Source of the DNA: Rhodanobacter sp. | GTDB taxonomy: Bacteria > Pseudomonadota > Gammaproteobacteria > Xanthomonadales > Rhodanobacteraceae | Length of the DNA stretch: 34,569 bases | Direction: 5' to 3' | Assembly: GCA_004298015.1 (NCBI GenBank) | Contig: SCSE01000013.1 | Span: forward strand, 1 to 34,569 | Shown: piece by piece, positions 6,372-17,472 of the stretch | How the letters are laid out: every line of letters starts with the position of its first letter | Numbering within the stretch: position 1 is the first letter of the stretch | The notes under the pieces: model-generated | Database searches by the model: none | Told to the model about the DNA's origin: nothing | What the model saw: only the letters and a program-made list of their open reading frames with translations | Program-made: the position numbers and the translations under genes

Positions 6372-7781
6372 ATGACAACATCCCACTCGGACGCACTGGT
6401 CTTTTTCGGCGCCACGGGCGACCTGGCCTACAAGAAAATCTTTCCCGCATTGCAGGCGATGATGCAACGCGACGGGCTGGATTTGCCGATCATCGGTATG
6501 GCGCATTCCGGCTGGACCGTGAAGCAGCTGCGCCAGCGCGCCCGCGACAGTATCGGGCAGGCGGCGAAGGACAGCGGCAGCAAAATCGACAACGCGGCGT
6601 TCGATCGACTCTCGGCACGACTGCAGTACGTCGATGGCGATTACAACGATCCCGCCACGTTTGTCCAGCTGAAGCAGGCGCTGGGCAAGGCGAAGCGACC
6701 GCTGCATTACCTGGCGATCCCGCCCAGCCTGTTCGGCACGGTAGTGCAGGGTCTGCAGCAGGGTGGTTGCGCGAAGCACGCGCGGGTGGTGGTGGAAAAA
6801 CCGTTCGGTCATGACCTGGCCTCGGCGCAGGCGCTCAATCGAACGCTGCGATCGGTCTTTCCCGAGGACGCGATCTTTCGCATCGATCACTTCCTGGGCA
6901 AGGAGGCGATCATGAATATCCTGTACTTCCGCTTCGCCAACTCGTTCCTGGAGCCGATCTGGAACCGCAACAACATCGCCAGCGTGGAGGTGACACTGGC
7001 GGAGCAGTTCGGCGTGCAGGGCCGTGGCGCGTTCTATGACGGTACCGGTTGCCTGCGCGACGTGGTGCAGAACCATCTGCTGCAGATCGTGGCGCTGCTG
7101 GCCATGGAGCCACCCGCGTACCAGGGTTTCGGCGCGGTGCACGCGGAGAAGGCCAAGGTGTTTCAGGCGATGCGCCCGCTGCAGCCGGATGACCTGGTTC
7201 GCGGCCAGTATCGCGGCTATCGCAAGGAGCCGGGGGTCAAGAAGGGCTCGGACGTGGAAACCTATTGTGCGTTGCGGCTGTTCATCGATTCGTGGCGCTG
7301 GGGCGGCGTGCCGTGGTATCTGCGTTCCGGAAAATGCCTACCCGATACCGTGGCCGAAATCACGGTGGAGCTGAAGCCACCACCGCAGAAATTGTTCGAT
7401 GACGCCGCCACCCTGGCGGGGCGCGCCAACTATGTGCGCTTCCGGCTGTCGCCGAACACGGCGGTGGCACTGGCCGCACGCGTCAAGCGGGCGGGCAAGG
7501 AGTTTGTCGGCGACCAGCGTGAGCTGTACCTGATGGAACAGGAGACCGGGCAGGAGTCGCCGTACGAGCGGCTGCTGGGCGACGCGATGGCGGGCGACGG
7601 TGCGCTGTTTACCCGCGAAGCGGCGGTCGAGGCGGCCTGGCTGGTGGTCGAGCCGGTGCTGCACAACCACGCTCCGGCGATTCCCTACCGTGCCGGTAGC
7701 TGGGGGCCGAAGCAGGCCGATGCGCTGATCGCCGCCGATGGCGGCTGGCACAACCCGGTACTTGAGGAGCCGCCTCGATGA
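6372..7781 (+). CDS. zwf: Glucose-6-phosphate 1-dehydrogenase
   Basis: 469-aa cytosolic enzyme oxidising glucose-6-phosphate to 6-phosphogluconolactone with NADP+ (or NAD+), the entry to the oxidative pentose phosphate or Entner-Doudoroff route. The N-terminal Rossmann motif is FFGATGDLAYKK (13-18). EKPFG is at 142-146. The active-site signature is RIDHFLGKE (170-178), with Phe where most homologues have Tyr (DHYLGKE). The catalytic His is at about H235 (VVQNHLLQ). Length is slightly below the usual 480-500. The start is fixed by the motif position; the nearest GGAG is 12 bases away, so the Shine-Dalgarno is poor. It is the first gene of a five-gene operon, overlaps the HAD gene by 4 bp, and has a sigma-E-like promoter upstream. 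No pgl follows. A second, housekeeping zwf elsewhere is plausible but cannot be judged here. Confidence 0.95.
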   Translation: MTTSHSDALVFFGATGDLAYKKIFPALQAMMQRDGLDLPIIGMAHSGWTVKQLRQRARDSIGQAAKDSGSKIDNAAFDRLSARLQYVDGDYNDPATFVQLKQALGKAKRPLHYLAIPPSLFGTVVQGLQQGGCAKHARVVVEKPFGHDLASAQALNRTLRSVFPEDAIFRIDHFLGKEAIMNILYFRFANSFLEPIWNRNNIASVEVTLAEQFGVQGRGAFYDGTGCLRDVVQNHLLQIVALLAMEPPAYQGFGAVHAEKAKVFQAMRPLQPDDLVRGQYRGYRKEPGVKKGSDVETYCALRLFIDSWRWGGVPWYLRSGKCLPDTVAEITVELKPPPQKLFDDAATLAGRANYVRFRLSPNTAVALAARVKRAGKEFVGDQRELYLMEQETGQESPYERLLGDAMAGDGALFTREAAVEAAWLVVEPVLHNHAPAIPYRAGSWGPKQADALIAADGGWHNPVLEEPPR

Positions 7782-8476
7782 GTTCTGCCGACACCCTGGT
7801 GTTCCTGCTCGATGTCGACAACACCCTGCTCGACAACGACCGCTTCGCCGACGATCTCGGCGAGCATCTCGCGCAGGCCTTCGGCGCCAGCGAACGCAAA
7901 CGCTACTGGGCGATTTACGACCGCCTGCGCGACCAGCTCGGCTATGCCGACTATCTCGCCAGCCTGCAGCGTTTTCGCGAAGGGCTGGAGGATCACCCTG
8001 CGTTGCTGCAGATGTCGGCATGGCTGCTTGAGTATCCGTTCGCCGATCGGCTCTATCCGCATGCGCTGGAGACCATCGCGCAATTGCGTGCGCTGGGACA
8101 GCCGGTAATCCTGTCCGATGGCGACATGGTGTTTCAACCGCGCAAGATCCAGCACTCAGGCCTGTGGGATGCCTGTCGTGGCGAGGTGCTGATCTACCTG
8201 CACAAACAGCAGCGCTGGGCGTCGATCGAACAGCGTTACCCGGCCAGCCACTACGTGATGGTCGACGACAAACCCGAGCTGCTGGCCAGCATGAAGCAGC
8301 ATCTGGGTAGCCGGCTGAGCACGATCTTCGTACGGCAGGGACATTACGCCGCCGCGGCCGGCGCGGATTATCCAGCTGCCGATCTGGAGATCGCACGCAT
8401 CGACCAGCTGTGCGGGCGTAAACTGGTCGACCTGTTGCCACGGAATGTCGCCTCACGGGCCACGCCACCCGATTGA
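7778..8476 (+). CDS. HAD-family hydrolase in the pentose phosphate operon
   Basis: 232-aa haloacid-dehalogenase-superfamily protein, probably a soluble phosphatase. Motif I is FLLDVDNTLLDND (nucleophile D12, acid/base D14). Motif II is VILSDGD (S113), motif III probably a Lys around 137-143, and motif IV VMVDDKPE (D163, D164). A helical cap of about 70 residues lies between motifs I and II, as in subfamily C1 enzymes. The substrate is not predictable from sequence. The gene overlaps zwf by ATGA, ends 52 bp before tal and is surely co-expressed with them, so a sugar phosphate or a damaged pathway intermediate is the natural guess. The final Arg/Pro-rich tail (LPRNVASRATPPD) looks unstructured. 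Confidence 0.85.
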   Translation: MSSADTLVFLLDVDNTLLDNDRFADDLGEHLAQAFGASERKRYWAIYDRLRDQLGYADYLASLQRFREGLEDHPALLQMSAWLLEYPFADRLYPHALETIAQLRALGQPVILSDGDMVFQPRKIQHSGLWDACRGEVLIYLHKQQRWASIEQRYPASHYVMVDDKPELLASMKQHLGSRLSTIFVRQGHYAAAAGADYPAADLEIARIDQLCGRKLVDLLPRNVASRATPPD

Positions 8477-8528
8477 GCTGCACTGGCAACGAACAGAATT
8501 CGACCTTCGTCAAATCCCTGGAGCCTCC

Positions 8529-9628
8529 ATGAAAGCGACCCGCCAACTTCACGAACTCGGCCAGAGCCTGTGGCTGGACAACATCACCCGTACCCTGCTC
8601 GACGATGGCACGCTGGCGCGCTATATCGCCGAGGATTCGGTCACCGGATTGACCTCCAACCCCAGCATCTTTGACGCCGCCATCGGCGATGGCGATGCCT
8701 ACGACGCCGGCATTCATGCCAAGACGCTGGCAGGCCTGGCCGGAGAAAAACTGTTTGTCGCACTGGCACTGGAAGATCTGCGCCGGGCCGCCGACCTGTT
8801 TCGGCCGATCTTCGATGCCAGCGACCATGTGGACGGCTGGGTTTCGATGGAGGTTTCGCCACTGCTGGCCGCCGACACCGCCGGCTCGATTGCCGCGGCC
8901 AAGCAGATCTTCGCGCAGGCGCAACGCGAAAACCTGTTCGTGAAGATTCCCGGCACGCCTGAAGGCATACCGGCCATCGAAGAGGCTATTTTTCTCGGCA
9001 TTCCGATCAATGTGACGCTGTTGTTTTCCTGCGACCAGTACCTGGCCGCCGCCGAAGCCTATCTACGCGGCATCGAACGCCGCATCGAGGCCGGGCTGGC
9101 CCCCCGTGTGGGTTCGGTCGCCTCGCTGTTCATCAGCCGCTGGGACGTGGCCGGCAACAAGCAACTGCCGGATGCCTTGCACAACAAGCTTGGTATCGCA
9201 GTGGGCCAGCAAACCTATCGCGCCTACCGCAAACTGCTGGCCTCACCGCGCTGGCAGAAACTCAGCGCCGCCGGCGCCCTGCCGCAACGCCTGCTGTGGG
9301 CCAGCACCGGCACCAAGGACCCATCCTCGCCCGACACGCTGTACGTCAGCGCGCTGGCCGCGCCGGATACCATCGACACGATGCCGGAAAAAACCCTGCA
9401 TGCGTTTGCCGACCACGGCGAACTGCACGGCCCGCTGGCTGACGACGGCGCAGAGGCCGAGGCAATGCTGGCGCGGATCGCCGAGGCCGGCGTGGACCTC
9501 GACGCGATGGCAAGCACGCTGCAGGACGAGGGTGCCGACGCCTTCGTCAAGTCCTGGAAGCAGTTGCTGCAACGGATCGCCGATAAGGCGAGCGCGCTCG
9601 ACCGCAAGGCACAGGGATCGATCAGGCT

Positions 9629-9632
<4 letters not shown>
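8529..9632 (+). CDS. tal: Transaldolase, mycobacterial/cyanobacterial type
   Basis: 367-aa transaldolase moving a dihydroxyacetone unit between sedoheptulose-7-P and glyceraldehyde-3-P in the non-oxidative pentose phosphate pathway. The start at 8529 ([20 protein letters not shown]) is preceded by GGAG at 5 bases; an in-frame extension to 8445 overlaps the HAD gene and is not family-like. The signature GLTSNPSIF is at 40-48 and the Schiff-base lysine at K139 ([12 protein letters not shown]). The length of about 370 aa and the LWLDNITR start are those of the longer tal type found in actinobacteria and cyanobacteria, not the 317-aa E. coli TalB. The stop overlaps pgi by 4 bp. In many relatives tal and pgi are fused into one bifunctional protein. 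Confidence 0.93.
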
Positions 9633-11292
<1,660 letters not shown>

Positions 11293-11296
<4 letters not shown>

Positions 11297-12945
11297 GTCA
11301 GAAAATCAGCCCGCTTGCCGGCAAGCCGGCGCCGGCGTCGATCCTCGTCGACATCCCGAAACTGCTGGCGGCCTATGCCGACCTGCAACCCGACCCCGCC
11401 GAAGCCGCGCAACGCGTGGCATTCGGCACCTCGGGCCATCGCGGCAGTTCATTCACCCGCAGTTTCAACGAGTGGCACATCCTGGCGACCAGCCAGGCGA
11501 TCTGCGACTACCGTCAGAACAAGGGCATCGACGGCCCGTTGTTCATCGGTTTCGATACCCACGCGTTGTCGCAACCGGCCTTCGACAGTGCGCTGGAAGT
11601 ACTGGCCGCCAACGGTGTGCAGACGATGATCGCCAGCGGCGGCGAGTTCACCCCGACCCCGGCCATCTCGCACGCCATCCTGGTCTACAACCGCGGCCGC
11701 CGCGACGGCCTCGCCGACGGCATCGTGATTACGCCGTCGCACAATCCCCCGGACAACGGCGGCTTCAAGTACAACCCCCCCAACGGCGGCCCGGCCGACA
11801 CCGAGATCACCGGCTGGGTGCAGAAGCGCGCCAATGCCCTGCTCGAGAGCGGCCTGCGCGGCGTGAAGCGGATGCCGCTGGCACAGGCGCGCAAGGCCGC
11901 GACCACGCACCAACACGACTTTCTCAATCATTACGTTGCCGACCTCGCCCACGTGATCGATTTCGAGGCGATCCGCGGTGCCGGCATCCAGATGGGCGTG
12001 GACCCGCTGGGCGGCGCCGGCGTGCATTACTGGGCGCCGATCGCCGATCGCTACCAACTGGCGTTGACGGTGATCAGCGAGACGGTCGATCCGCAGTTTG
12101 CCTTCATGACGGTGGACTGGGACGGCAGCATCCGCATGGACCCGTCCTCGAAGTATGCGATGCAGCGACTGATCGGCAAGAAGGATGATTATGATGTCGC
12201 CTTCGCCTGCGATACCGACCACGACCGCCACGGCATCGTCACCCGCAGTCACGGACTGATCGAGGCCAATCACTACCAGTCGGTGATGATCGACTACCTG
12301 TTTCGCCACCGTCCACAGTGGAGCGCGGCCGCGGCGATCGGCAAGACTGTGGTCAGCACGTCGATGATCGATCGCGTGGTCGAGCGGCTGGGACGTGAGC
12401 TCTATGAAGTACCGGTCGGCTTCAAATGGTTTTCGCCCGGTCTGTTCGACGGCTCACTGGGTTTCGGTGGCGAGGAAAGCGCCGGCGCCTCGCTGTTGCG
12501 CCACGATGGCACGGTATGGACCACCGACAAGGACGGCCTGGTGCCGGCGCTGCTGTCGGCCGAAATCAGTGCGCGCAGCGGCAAGGATCCGGGCGAACTG
12601 TACGTGCAGCTCACCGACGAGCTCGGGGAGCCGTTTGCCGATCGCATCGAGGCCACCGCCACCCCCGCACAGAAGGCGCGGCTGGCCCGGCTGTCGCCCG
12701 ATCAGTTGCACAGCAAGCAGCTCGCCGGCGAAAAAATCACCCAGGTGATCGACAAGGCACCCGGCAACCAGGCCGCCATCGGTGGCATCAAGGCCGTCAC
12801 TGCCAACGGCTGGTTTGCGGCACGGCCGTCCGGGACCGAAGCGATCTATAAGATCTATGCCGAGAGCTTCAAGAGCCAGCAGCACCTGCAAACACTGCTG
12901 GGTGAGGCGCAGAAGATCGTCGACACCGCGATCGCCGACGATTGA
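11293..12945 (+). CDS. pgm: Phosphoglucomutase (alpha-D-glucose specific)
   Basis: 550-aa enzyme converting glucose-1-P to glucose-6-P, linking glycogen, trehalose or nucleotide-sugar pools to the operon. The phospho-serine loop is [17 protein letters not shown] (S149). The metal loop is [10 protein letters not shown] (D307, D309, D311). The sugar-binding loop is FGGEESAG, and the phosphate-binding loop near the C-terminus is [13 protein letters not shown]. Length matches the E. coli Pgm type (546 aa). It is the last gene of the tight zwf-HAD-tal-pgi-pgm operon; a gap of 128 bp follows. Confidence 0.95.
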
Positions 12946-13073
12946 AGGCGTGCTCCAGCCCGCCACGACCGATCCTCCAGCACTCAGCAAAATCGAAGCA
13001 TGGCGATGCGATGATCTCGCCCTGGCCATCATTCCTGCGATCATTCAGCCAACCGCCATTCCGGAGAAAGTGC

Positions 13074-13616
13074 ATGCCCTCGACAGATTCGCGCCCCCGC
13101 TATGCCGCCCCGCGGCGCTGGCTGCACTGGCTGATCTTTGGCCTGGTACTGCTGGCCTACCTGTTCATCAATATTTTCGACCTGTTTCCCAAGGGCAGCC
13201 TGACCCGCGCCAATATCCTGGCCGCGCATTTCACCGCCGGCATCGCGGTGTTGCTGCTGGTCTTTCCCCGGTTCTGGTTGCGAACCCGGCATGCGCGACC
13301 GGCGATTACCCCGCCGCTGGCACCGTTGACCGAGTGGATGGGCAAGATCACCCACGTCGCCTTGTACCTGTTCCTGCTGGTGCAGCCGGTGCTCGGCATC
13401 CTCACCGTACAGACCGGCGGGCAGCCGGTGAAGCTGTTCGGCGTGACGCTGCTGCCGCCACTGCTGGGAGCGCCCGACCGTGCCCTTTCACACCAGCTGG
13501 AAAACATCCACAGCTGGGTCGGCACCATTTTCTATTGGGTGATCGGCCTGCACATCCTCGCCGCGCTGTGGCACCACTATATGCGCAAGGACGACACCTT
13601 GCAGCGGATGCTCTGA
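13074..13616 (+). CDS. Cytochrome b561 family di-heme membrane protein
   Basis: 180-aa inner-membrane cytochrome with four hydrophobic helices (LIFGLVLLAYLFINIF, AAHFTAGIAVLLLVF, HVALYLFLLVQPVLGIL, WVGTIFYWVIGLHILAALW). Histidines suited to bis-His ligation of two hemes sit in RRWLHW, AAHF, ITHVAL and IGLHILAALWHH. This is the bacterial b561 (CybB-like) family, which oxidises quinol and can pass electrons to superoxide or other acceptors. The start at 13074 has GGAG 7 bases upstream; a longer frame from 12942 overlaps pgm and is not family-like. Its place next to NADPH-generating genes suggests a redox-stress role, which is inference. Confidence 0.88.
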   Translation: MPSTDSRPRYAAPRRWLHWLIFGLVLLAYLFINIFDLFPKGSLTRANILAAHFTAGIAVLLLVFPRFWLRTRHARPAITPPLAPLTEWMGKITHVALYLFLLVQPVLGILTVQTGGQPVKLFGVTLLPPLLGAPDRALSHQLENIHSWVGTIFYWVIGLHILAALWHHYMRKDDTLQRML

Positions 13617-13671
13617 GAGCTTGGGAAAAAATCGCACGCATCCATAACGACCGCCAGGGGAGAGGTAGCGC

Positions 13672-14367
13672 ATGCATTCGCGTCATCACGAACGTCACAA
13701 GACCGGTCGCATGGGCTGGCTGCGCGCGGCCGTACTCGGTGCCAACGATGGCATCGTCTCCACCGCCAGCCTGGTACTTGGCGTGGCCGCGGCACATGGC
13801 AGCGGGCAGAGCATTTTGATTGCCGGCACCGCGGGCCTGGTCGCTGGCGCGATGTCGATGGCTGCCGGCGAGTATGTTTCGGTCCACTCTCAGGCCGACA
13901 GCGAAGACGCCGAACTGCAACGCGAGCGGCTGGAGCTGCAAAACGACGTCGAGGGCGAACACAAGGAGCTGGCCGGCATCTACGTCGCGCGCGGCCTGGA
14001 TCCGGCATTGGCGCGACAGGTGGCCGAACAATTGATGGCCCACGACGCACTCGATGCCCACGCGCGCGACGAGCTGGGCATCACCGACGCATTGCGGGCA
14101 CGCCCGCTGCAAGCGGCCGGCGCCTCGGCGCTGAGCTTTGCGGTCGGCGCCGCGTTGCCACTGCTGGTCATCGCGTTGACGCCGGCCACGCTTCGGCTGG
14201 TTGCAGTCTTCGCCACCTCACTGCTGTTTCTCGCCGTACTCGGCGGCGTGGCGGCGAAGGCTGGCGGCGCAAAAATCAGCACCGGCGCGCTGCGCATCAC
14301 CTTCTGGGGCGCACTGGCGATGGCGATAACCGCCGGGGTCGGCACCCTGTTCAGCACACTGGCCTAA
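13672..14367 (+). CDS. VIT/CCC1-family transporter
   Basis: 231-aa membrane protein of the VIT1/CCC1 family, whose members move Fe2+ or Mn2+ across membranes. The first helix carries the family motif LRAAVLGANDGIVSTASLVLG, followed by LVAGAMSMAAGEYVSVHSQAD with the conserved MAAGEYVS. A charged helical metal-binding segment rich in Glu and His runs over about 78-130 (DAELQRERLELQNDVEGEHKEL). Three further helices end the protein. GAGAGG lies just before ATG 13672. It is 55 bp after the cytochrome b561 gene and could be in the same transcript. The metal substrate is not determined by sequence. Confidence 0.9.
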   Translation: MHSRHHERHKTGRMGWLRAAVLGANDGIVSTASLVLGVAAAHGSGQSILIAGTAGLVAGAMSMAAGEYVSVHSQADSEDAELQRERLELQNDVEGEHKELAGIYVARGLDPALARQVAEQLMAHDALDAHARDELGITDALRARPLQAAGASALSFAVGAALPLLVIALTPATLRLVAVFATSLLFLAVLGGVAAKAGGAKISTGALRITFWGALAMAITAGVGTLFSTLA

Positions 14368-14449
14368 GCACGCCCGTCGCGAGACGCTGTTGACGGCAAT
14401 TTGACCCGGATACGCCCATTCTTCCACCAGCGTCCAGACGCGCCTGGAA

Positions 14450-14496
14450 CCTCGATGTAGGCCAGGCGTTGGACTTGCTGCAATGAGGCATCGAGG
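14450..14496 (+). promoter_or_regulatory. Hairpin overlapping the ribosome-binding region of the DUF6766 gene
   Basis: CCTCGATG (14450-14457) pairs perfectly with CATCGAGG (14489-14496), whose GAGG ends 2 bases before ATG 14499. A second GAGG (14485-14488) lies in the loop 10 bases from the start. Forming the stem could modulate translation initiation. Structure seen; regulation inferred. Confidence 0.3.
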
Positions 14497-14498
14497 TC

Positions 14499-15164
14499 AT
14501 GAAGGTTGAAAAGCGCACCCGCGCGTGGAGTATCACGCCTCCTGCCAAGAGCAACTCGCTCACGATCGCCTTGTTCAGCCTTTTCGTCTTGTGCCTGGCT
14601 GCACAAAGCGTGGTCGGCTGGCGGCAGCAAAACGATATGCTGGCGGCGCACGGACAAGCGCTGATCGGTTACTGGCACAACCTGGTCAGCAGCAGTTTTC
14701 TGGAGGGACTTGCCAGCAATTGGCAAGCTGCCTTCCTGCAGCTGGCCACCCTGATTGTATTCAGCAGTATCTTCTATCAGCGCGGCGCACCGCACTCGCG
14801 CGATCCCGACAAGGGCAACGACCAGCGGAAACGACGCGAGGAAGCCACGCGCTTCAGCTGGCTTTACCGCCATTCGCTGTCGGTGGTTTTCGTCCTGCTT
14901 TTTGGGCTTTCACTGGCACTGCATGCATGGTTCGGTGCCAACACCTACAACGCGCAACGGGCACTCGCCGGCCAGTCGCCGATATCGCTCGGGGCGTTTC
15001 TGGTTTCGGCCCAGTTCTGGTCATCCAACCTGCAAACCTGGCAGGCCGAGTACCTGACAATCGCGCTTTTCGTGGTGCTCAGCGTTTTTTTGCGGCAGCA
15101 GGATTCGGCGGAGTCCAAGCCATTGGAATCAACCGACGAAAGTACCGGTGAATCAAACCATTGA
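14499..15164 (+). CDS. DUF6766-family membrane protein
   Basis: 221-aa protein of unknown function with about four hydrophobic segments: IALFSLFVLCLAAQSVVGW (about 23-41), WQAAFLQLATLIVFSSIFY (about 75-93), LSVVFVLLFGLSLALHAWF (about 127-145) and EYLTIALFVVLSVFL (about 184-198). A basic, charged cytoplasmic loop lies between helices 2 and 3 and a polar acidic tail follows. The arrangement, with NWQAAFLQL and W-x-x-EYLTI repeating a similar pattern in the two halves, fits DUF6766 proteins. These often sit in stress and metabolism islands beside BON, VIT and catalase genes (family knowledge, from memory). It is 131 bp after the VIT gene. Confidence 0.75.
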   Translation: MKVEKRTRAWSITPPAKSNSLTIALFSLFVLCLAAQSVVGWRQQNDMLAAHGQALIGYWHNLVSSSFLEGLASNWQAAFLQLATLIVFSSIFYQRGAPHSRDPDKGNDQRKRREEATRFSWLYRHSLSVVFVLLFGLSLALHAWFGANTYNAQRALAGQSPISLGAFLVSAQFWSSNLQTWQAEYLTIALFVVLSVFLRQQDSAESKPLESTDESTGESNH

Positions 15165-15335
15165 AGTGACCGCTGCTGCGCAGCAACCGCGACGACTTTT
15201 CGCCCGGTGACGGCCAAACGCATTTTCGCTGCCGGGAGCTGCGATCGAACGGCGGCGGCGGAACGCCCCGTTGCCGGCTGCTCCGCGGCGGTTGCCATCG
15301 ACATCCAGACACCTACCTGAACCCGGGAGATCCAC

Positions 15336-17384
15336 ATGTCCAGTCAACTCGATCAACAATGCATCAACACGCTCCGTTTCCTCGCGGTCGACATGGTGCA
15401 ACAGGCCGACAGCGGCCATCCCGGATTGCCGTTGGGCGCGGCCGCCATGGCCTATGTGCTGTGGACGCGCCAGCTCAAGCATCATCCGTCGAATCCGCAC
15501 TGGCCGGATCGCGACCGCTTCGTGTTGTCGGCCGGGCACGGCTCGGCCTTGCTCTACAGCCTGCTGCATGTCACCGGCTACGCGCTACCACTGGATGACC
15601 TCAAGCGTTTCCGGCAGTGGGGCAGCAAGGCGCCGGGGCACCCCGAACGCGGCCATACTGCCGGCGTCGAGGTGACTACCGGGCCGCTGGGACAGGGACT
15701 GGCCAACGCCGTCGGCATGGCGATCGGCGAGGCGCACCTGGCGGCGCGCTACAACCGCGACGGCCACAACGTGATCGATCACCACACCTGGGCCCTGGTC
15801 AGCGACGGCGACCTGATGGAAGGCATCGCCGCGGAGGCTGCCTCGCTGGCCGGACACCTCCAGCTGGGCAAACTGATCTGCCTGTATGACGACAACCGCG
15901 TCAGCCTGGCGGCCGGCACCGACATCACTTTTTCCGAGGACCGTGCCCGGCGCTTCGAGGCCTACGGCTGGCAGACCATCGCAGTGGCCGACGGCAACGA
16001 CGTGGCTGCCGTCGAGGCGGCGTTGCAGGCGGCCCGCGAGGAGACCACGCGGCCCACGCTGATCCTGGTGCGCACGCACCTCGGCTTTGGCTCCCCCGAG
16101 CAGGACAGCTTCAAGGCCCACGGTTCGCCGCTGGGCGTCGAGGATGTGAAAAAGACCAAGCAAAAACTCGGCTGGCCGGTGGAGCCCGCCTTCGTGCTGC
16201 CCGACGCCGCCTTGCAGCATTTTCGCCAGGCACTGTCGCGCGGTGCCAGGCTGGAAGGCGAATGGAAGACGCGGATGAGCGCGTACGGCGAGGCGTTTCC
16301 CGAGCTGGCAAGGGAGCTGCGGACACGGCTTGCCGGCGAGCTGCCGCCCGGATGGGACGCGGATGTCCCCGACTTTCCTGCCGACCCCAAGGGCATGGCG
16401 ACCCGCGTCGCCGGCGGCAAGGTGATGAATGCGATCGCGGCACGCTTGCCAGCGCTGTTTGGCGGTTCGGCCGATCTCGACCCGTCCACGCACACGGCAC
16501 TGAAAGGGCTTGGCGACTTCAATCCCGCGCTGGCCTCCGGCGAGGACGCCCAGGGTTCCGACAGCGGCGGCTGGAGTCGCGCCGGACGCAACCTGCACTT
16601 CGGCGTGCGCGAACACGCCATGGGCGGCATCGTCAACGGACTGGCGGCACACGGCGGCTTCGTGCCGTACGGTTCGACCTTCCTGATCTTCTCCGATTAC
16701 ATGCGGCCGTCGATCCGGCTGGCCGCGCTGATGGGGCTGCACGTGATCCACGTGTTCACCCACGACAGCCTCGCACTCGGCGAGGACGGGCCGACCCACC
16801 AGCCGGTGGAACAGCTGGCCAGTCTGCGCGCGATCCCCGGACTGACCTTGATTCGCCCCGCCGATGCCAACGAAACCGCCGTGGCATGGAAAGTCGCCCT
16901 GGCATCGCAGGACCGCCCGGTGCTGCTGGCGCTGAGCCGGCAGAACCTGGCCACGCTGGATCGCACGCACTACGCCAGTGCCGAAGGCCTGCGCCGCGGC
17001 GCCTACGTGCTCAGCGATACCCCCGACGGCCAGCCGGCACTGATCCTGCTGGCAAGTGGCTCCGAGGTCGGGCTGATTCTGGCCGCTGCCGAACGTCTGC
17101 GCGGCGAGGGTATCGCCGTGCGCTGCGTGTCGATGCCCAGTTGGGAACTGTTCGAAGCCCAGCCGCAGGACTATCGCGACCATGTGCTGCCCCCCGCGGT
17201 GACGGCGCGGCTGGCGGTGGAGCTGGGGGTGACGCAAGGCTGGGACCGCTACGTTGGCACGGCCGGCGCGATGCTGGGGGTGGAACGCTTCGGCGCATCC
17301 GCACCGGCCGCGGCACTGTTGCGGGAATACGGCTTTACGACCGAGAACGTGGTGGAACACGCCAAGGCCTTGCTGACCGCGTAG
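15336..17384 (+). CDS. tkt: Transketolase
   Basis: 682-aa thiamine-diphosphate enzyme moving two-carbon units between ketose and aldose phosphates in the non-oxidative pentose phosphate pathway. Active-site features: [12 protein letters not shown] (H28), [10 protein letters not shown] (H68), [14 protein letters not shown], and the ThDP/metal motif SDGDLMEG...YDDN (D157, G158, D159 to N187). The pyrimidine-domain [10 protein letters not shown] and the C-terminal domain [10 protein letters not shown] follow. Length is typical (660-690). GGGAG lies 7 bases before ATG 15336. About 170 bp of gene-free sequence precedes it, so it may have its own promoter, but it completes the sugar-phosphate block begun by zwf. 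A long frame on the opposite strand is a high-GC shadow. Confidence 0.95.
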   Translation: MSSQLDQQCINTLRFLAVDMVQQADSGHPGLPLGAAAMAYVLWTRQLKHHPSNPHWPDRDRFVLSAGHGSALLYSLLHVTGYALPLDDLKRFRQWGSKAPGHPERGHTAGVEVTTGPLGQGLANAVGMAIGEAHLAARYNRDGHNVIDHHTWALVSDGDLMEGIAAEAASLAGHLQLGKLICLYDDNRVSLAAGTDITFSEDRARRFEAYGWQTIAVADGNDVAAVEAALQAAREETTRPTLILVRTHLGFGSPEQDSFKAHGSPLGVEDVKKTKQKLGWPVEPAFVLPDAALQHFRQALSRGARLEGEWKTRMSAYGEAFPELARELRTRLAGELPPGWDADVPDFPADPKGMATRVAGGKVMNAIAARLPALFGGSADLDPSTHTALKGLGDFNPALASGEDAQGSDSGGWSRAGRNLHFGVREHAMGGIVNGLAAHGGFVPYGSTFLIFSDYMRPSIRLAALMGLHVIHVFTHDSLALGEDGPTHQPVEQLASLRAIPGLTLIRPADANETAVAWKVALASQDRPVLLALSRQNLATLDRTHYASAEGLRRGAYVLSDTPDGQPALILLASGSEVGLILAAAERLRGEGIAVRCVSMPSWELFEAQPQDYRDHVLPPAVTARLAVELGVTQGWDRYVGTAGAMLGVERFGASAPAAALLREYGFTTENVVEHAKALLTA

Positions 17385-17390
17385 TCACGG

Positions 17391-17416
17391 GCAGCCTGTC
17401 GGACGTTGCTCGGCCC
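17391..17416 (+). repeat. Fragment of the dispersed repeat found beside hemC
   Basis: GCAGCCTGTCGGAC-G-TTG then CTCGGCC, just after tkt, repeats the sequence at 24203-24228 with only a few differences. It looks like the terminal about 25 bp of the same 152-bp repeat family described at 24205 and 25429. Confidence 0.4.
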
Positions 17417-17472
17417 TCGAAAGGATCGCCGGCGCAAGAACTTGCCGTGGCTATATATCTACACTCGGCAGT

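Noticed and set aside
6029..6415. 128-codon minus-strand frame overlapping the BON gene and zwf starts
   Set aside because: No domain, overlaps both real gene starts, and the intergenic part is better explained as promoter sequence.
7338..8924. 528-codon minus-strand frame
   Set aside because: Spans zwf, HAD and tal on the opposite strand. It has no domain and its composition is that of a shadow frame.
15585..17360. 591-codon minus-strand frame
   Set aside because: Antisense shadow of tkt with biased composition and no domain.
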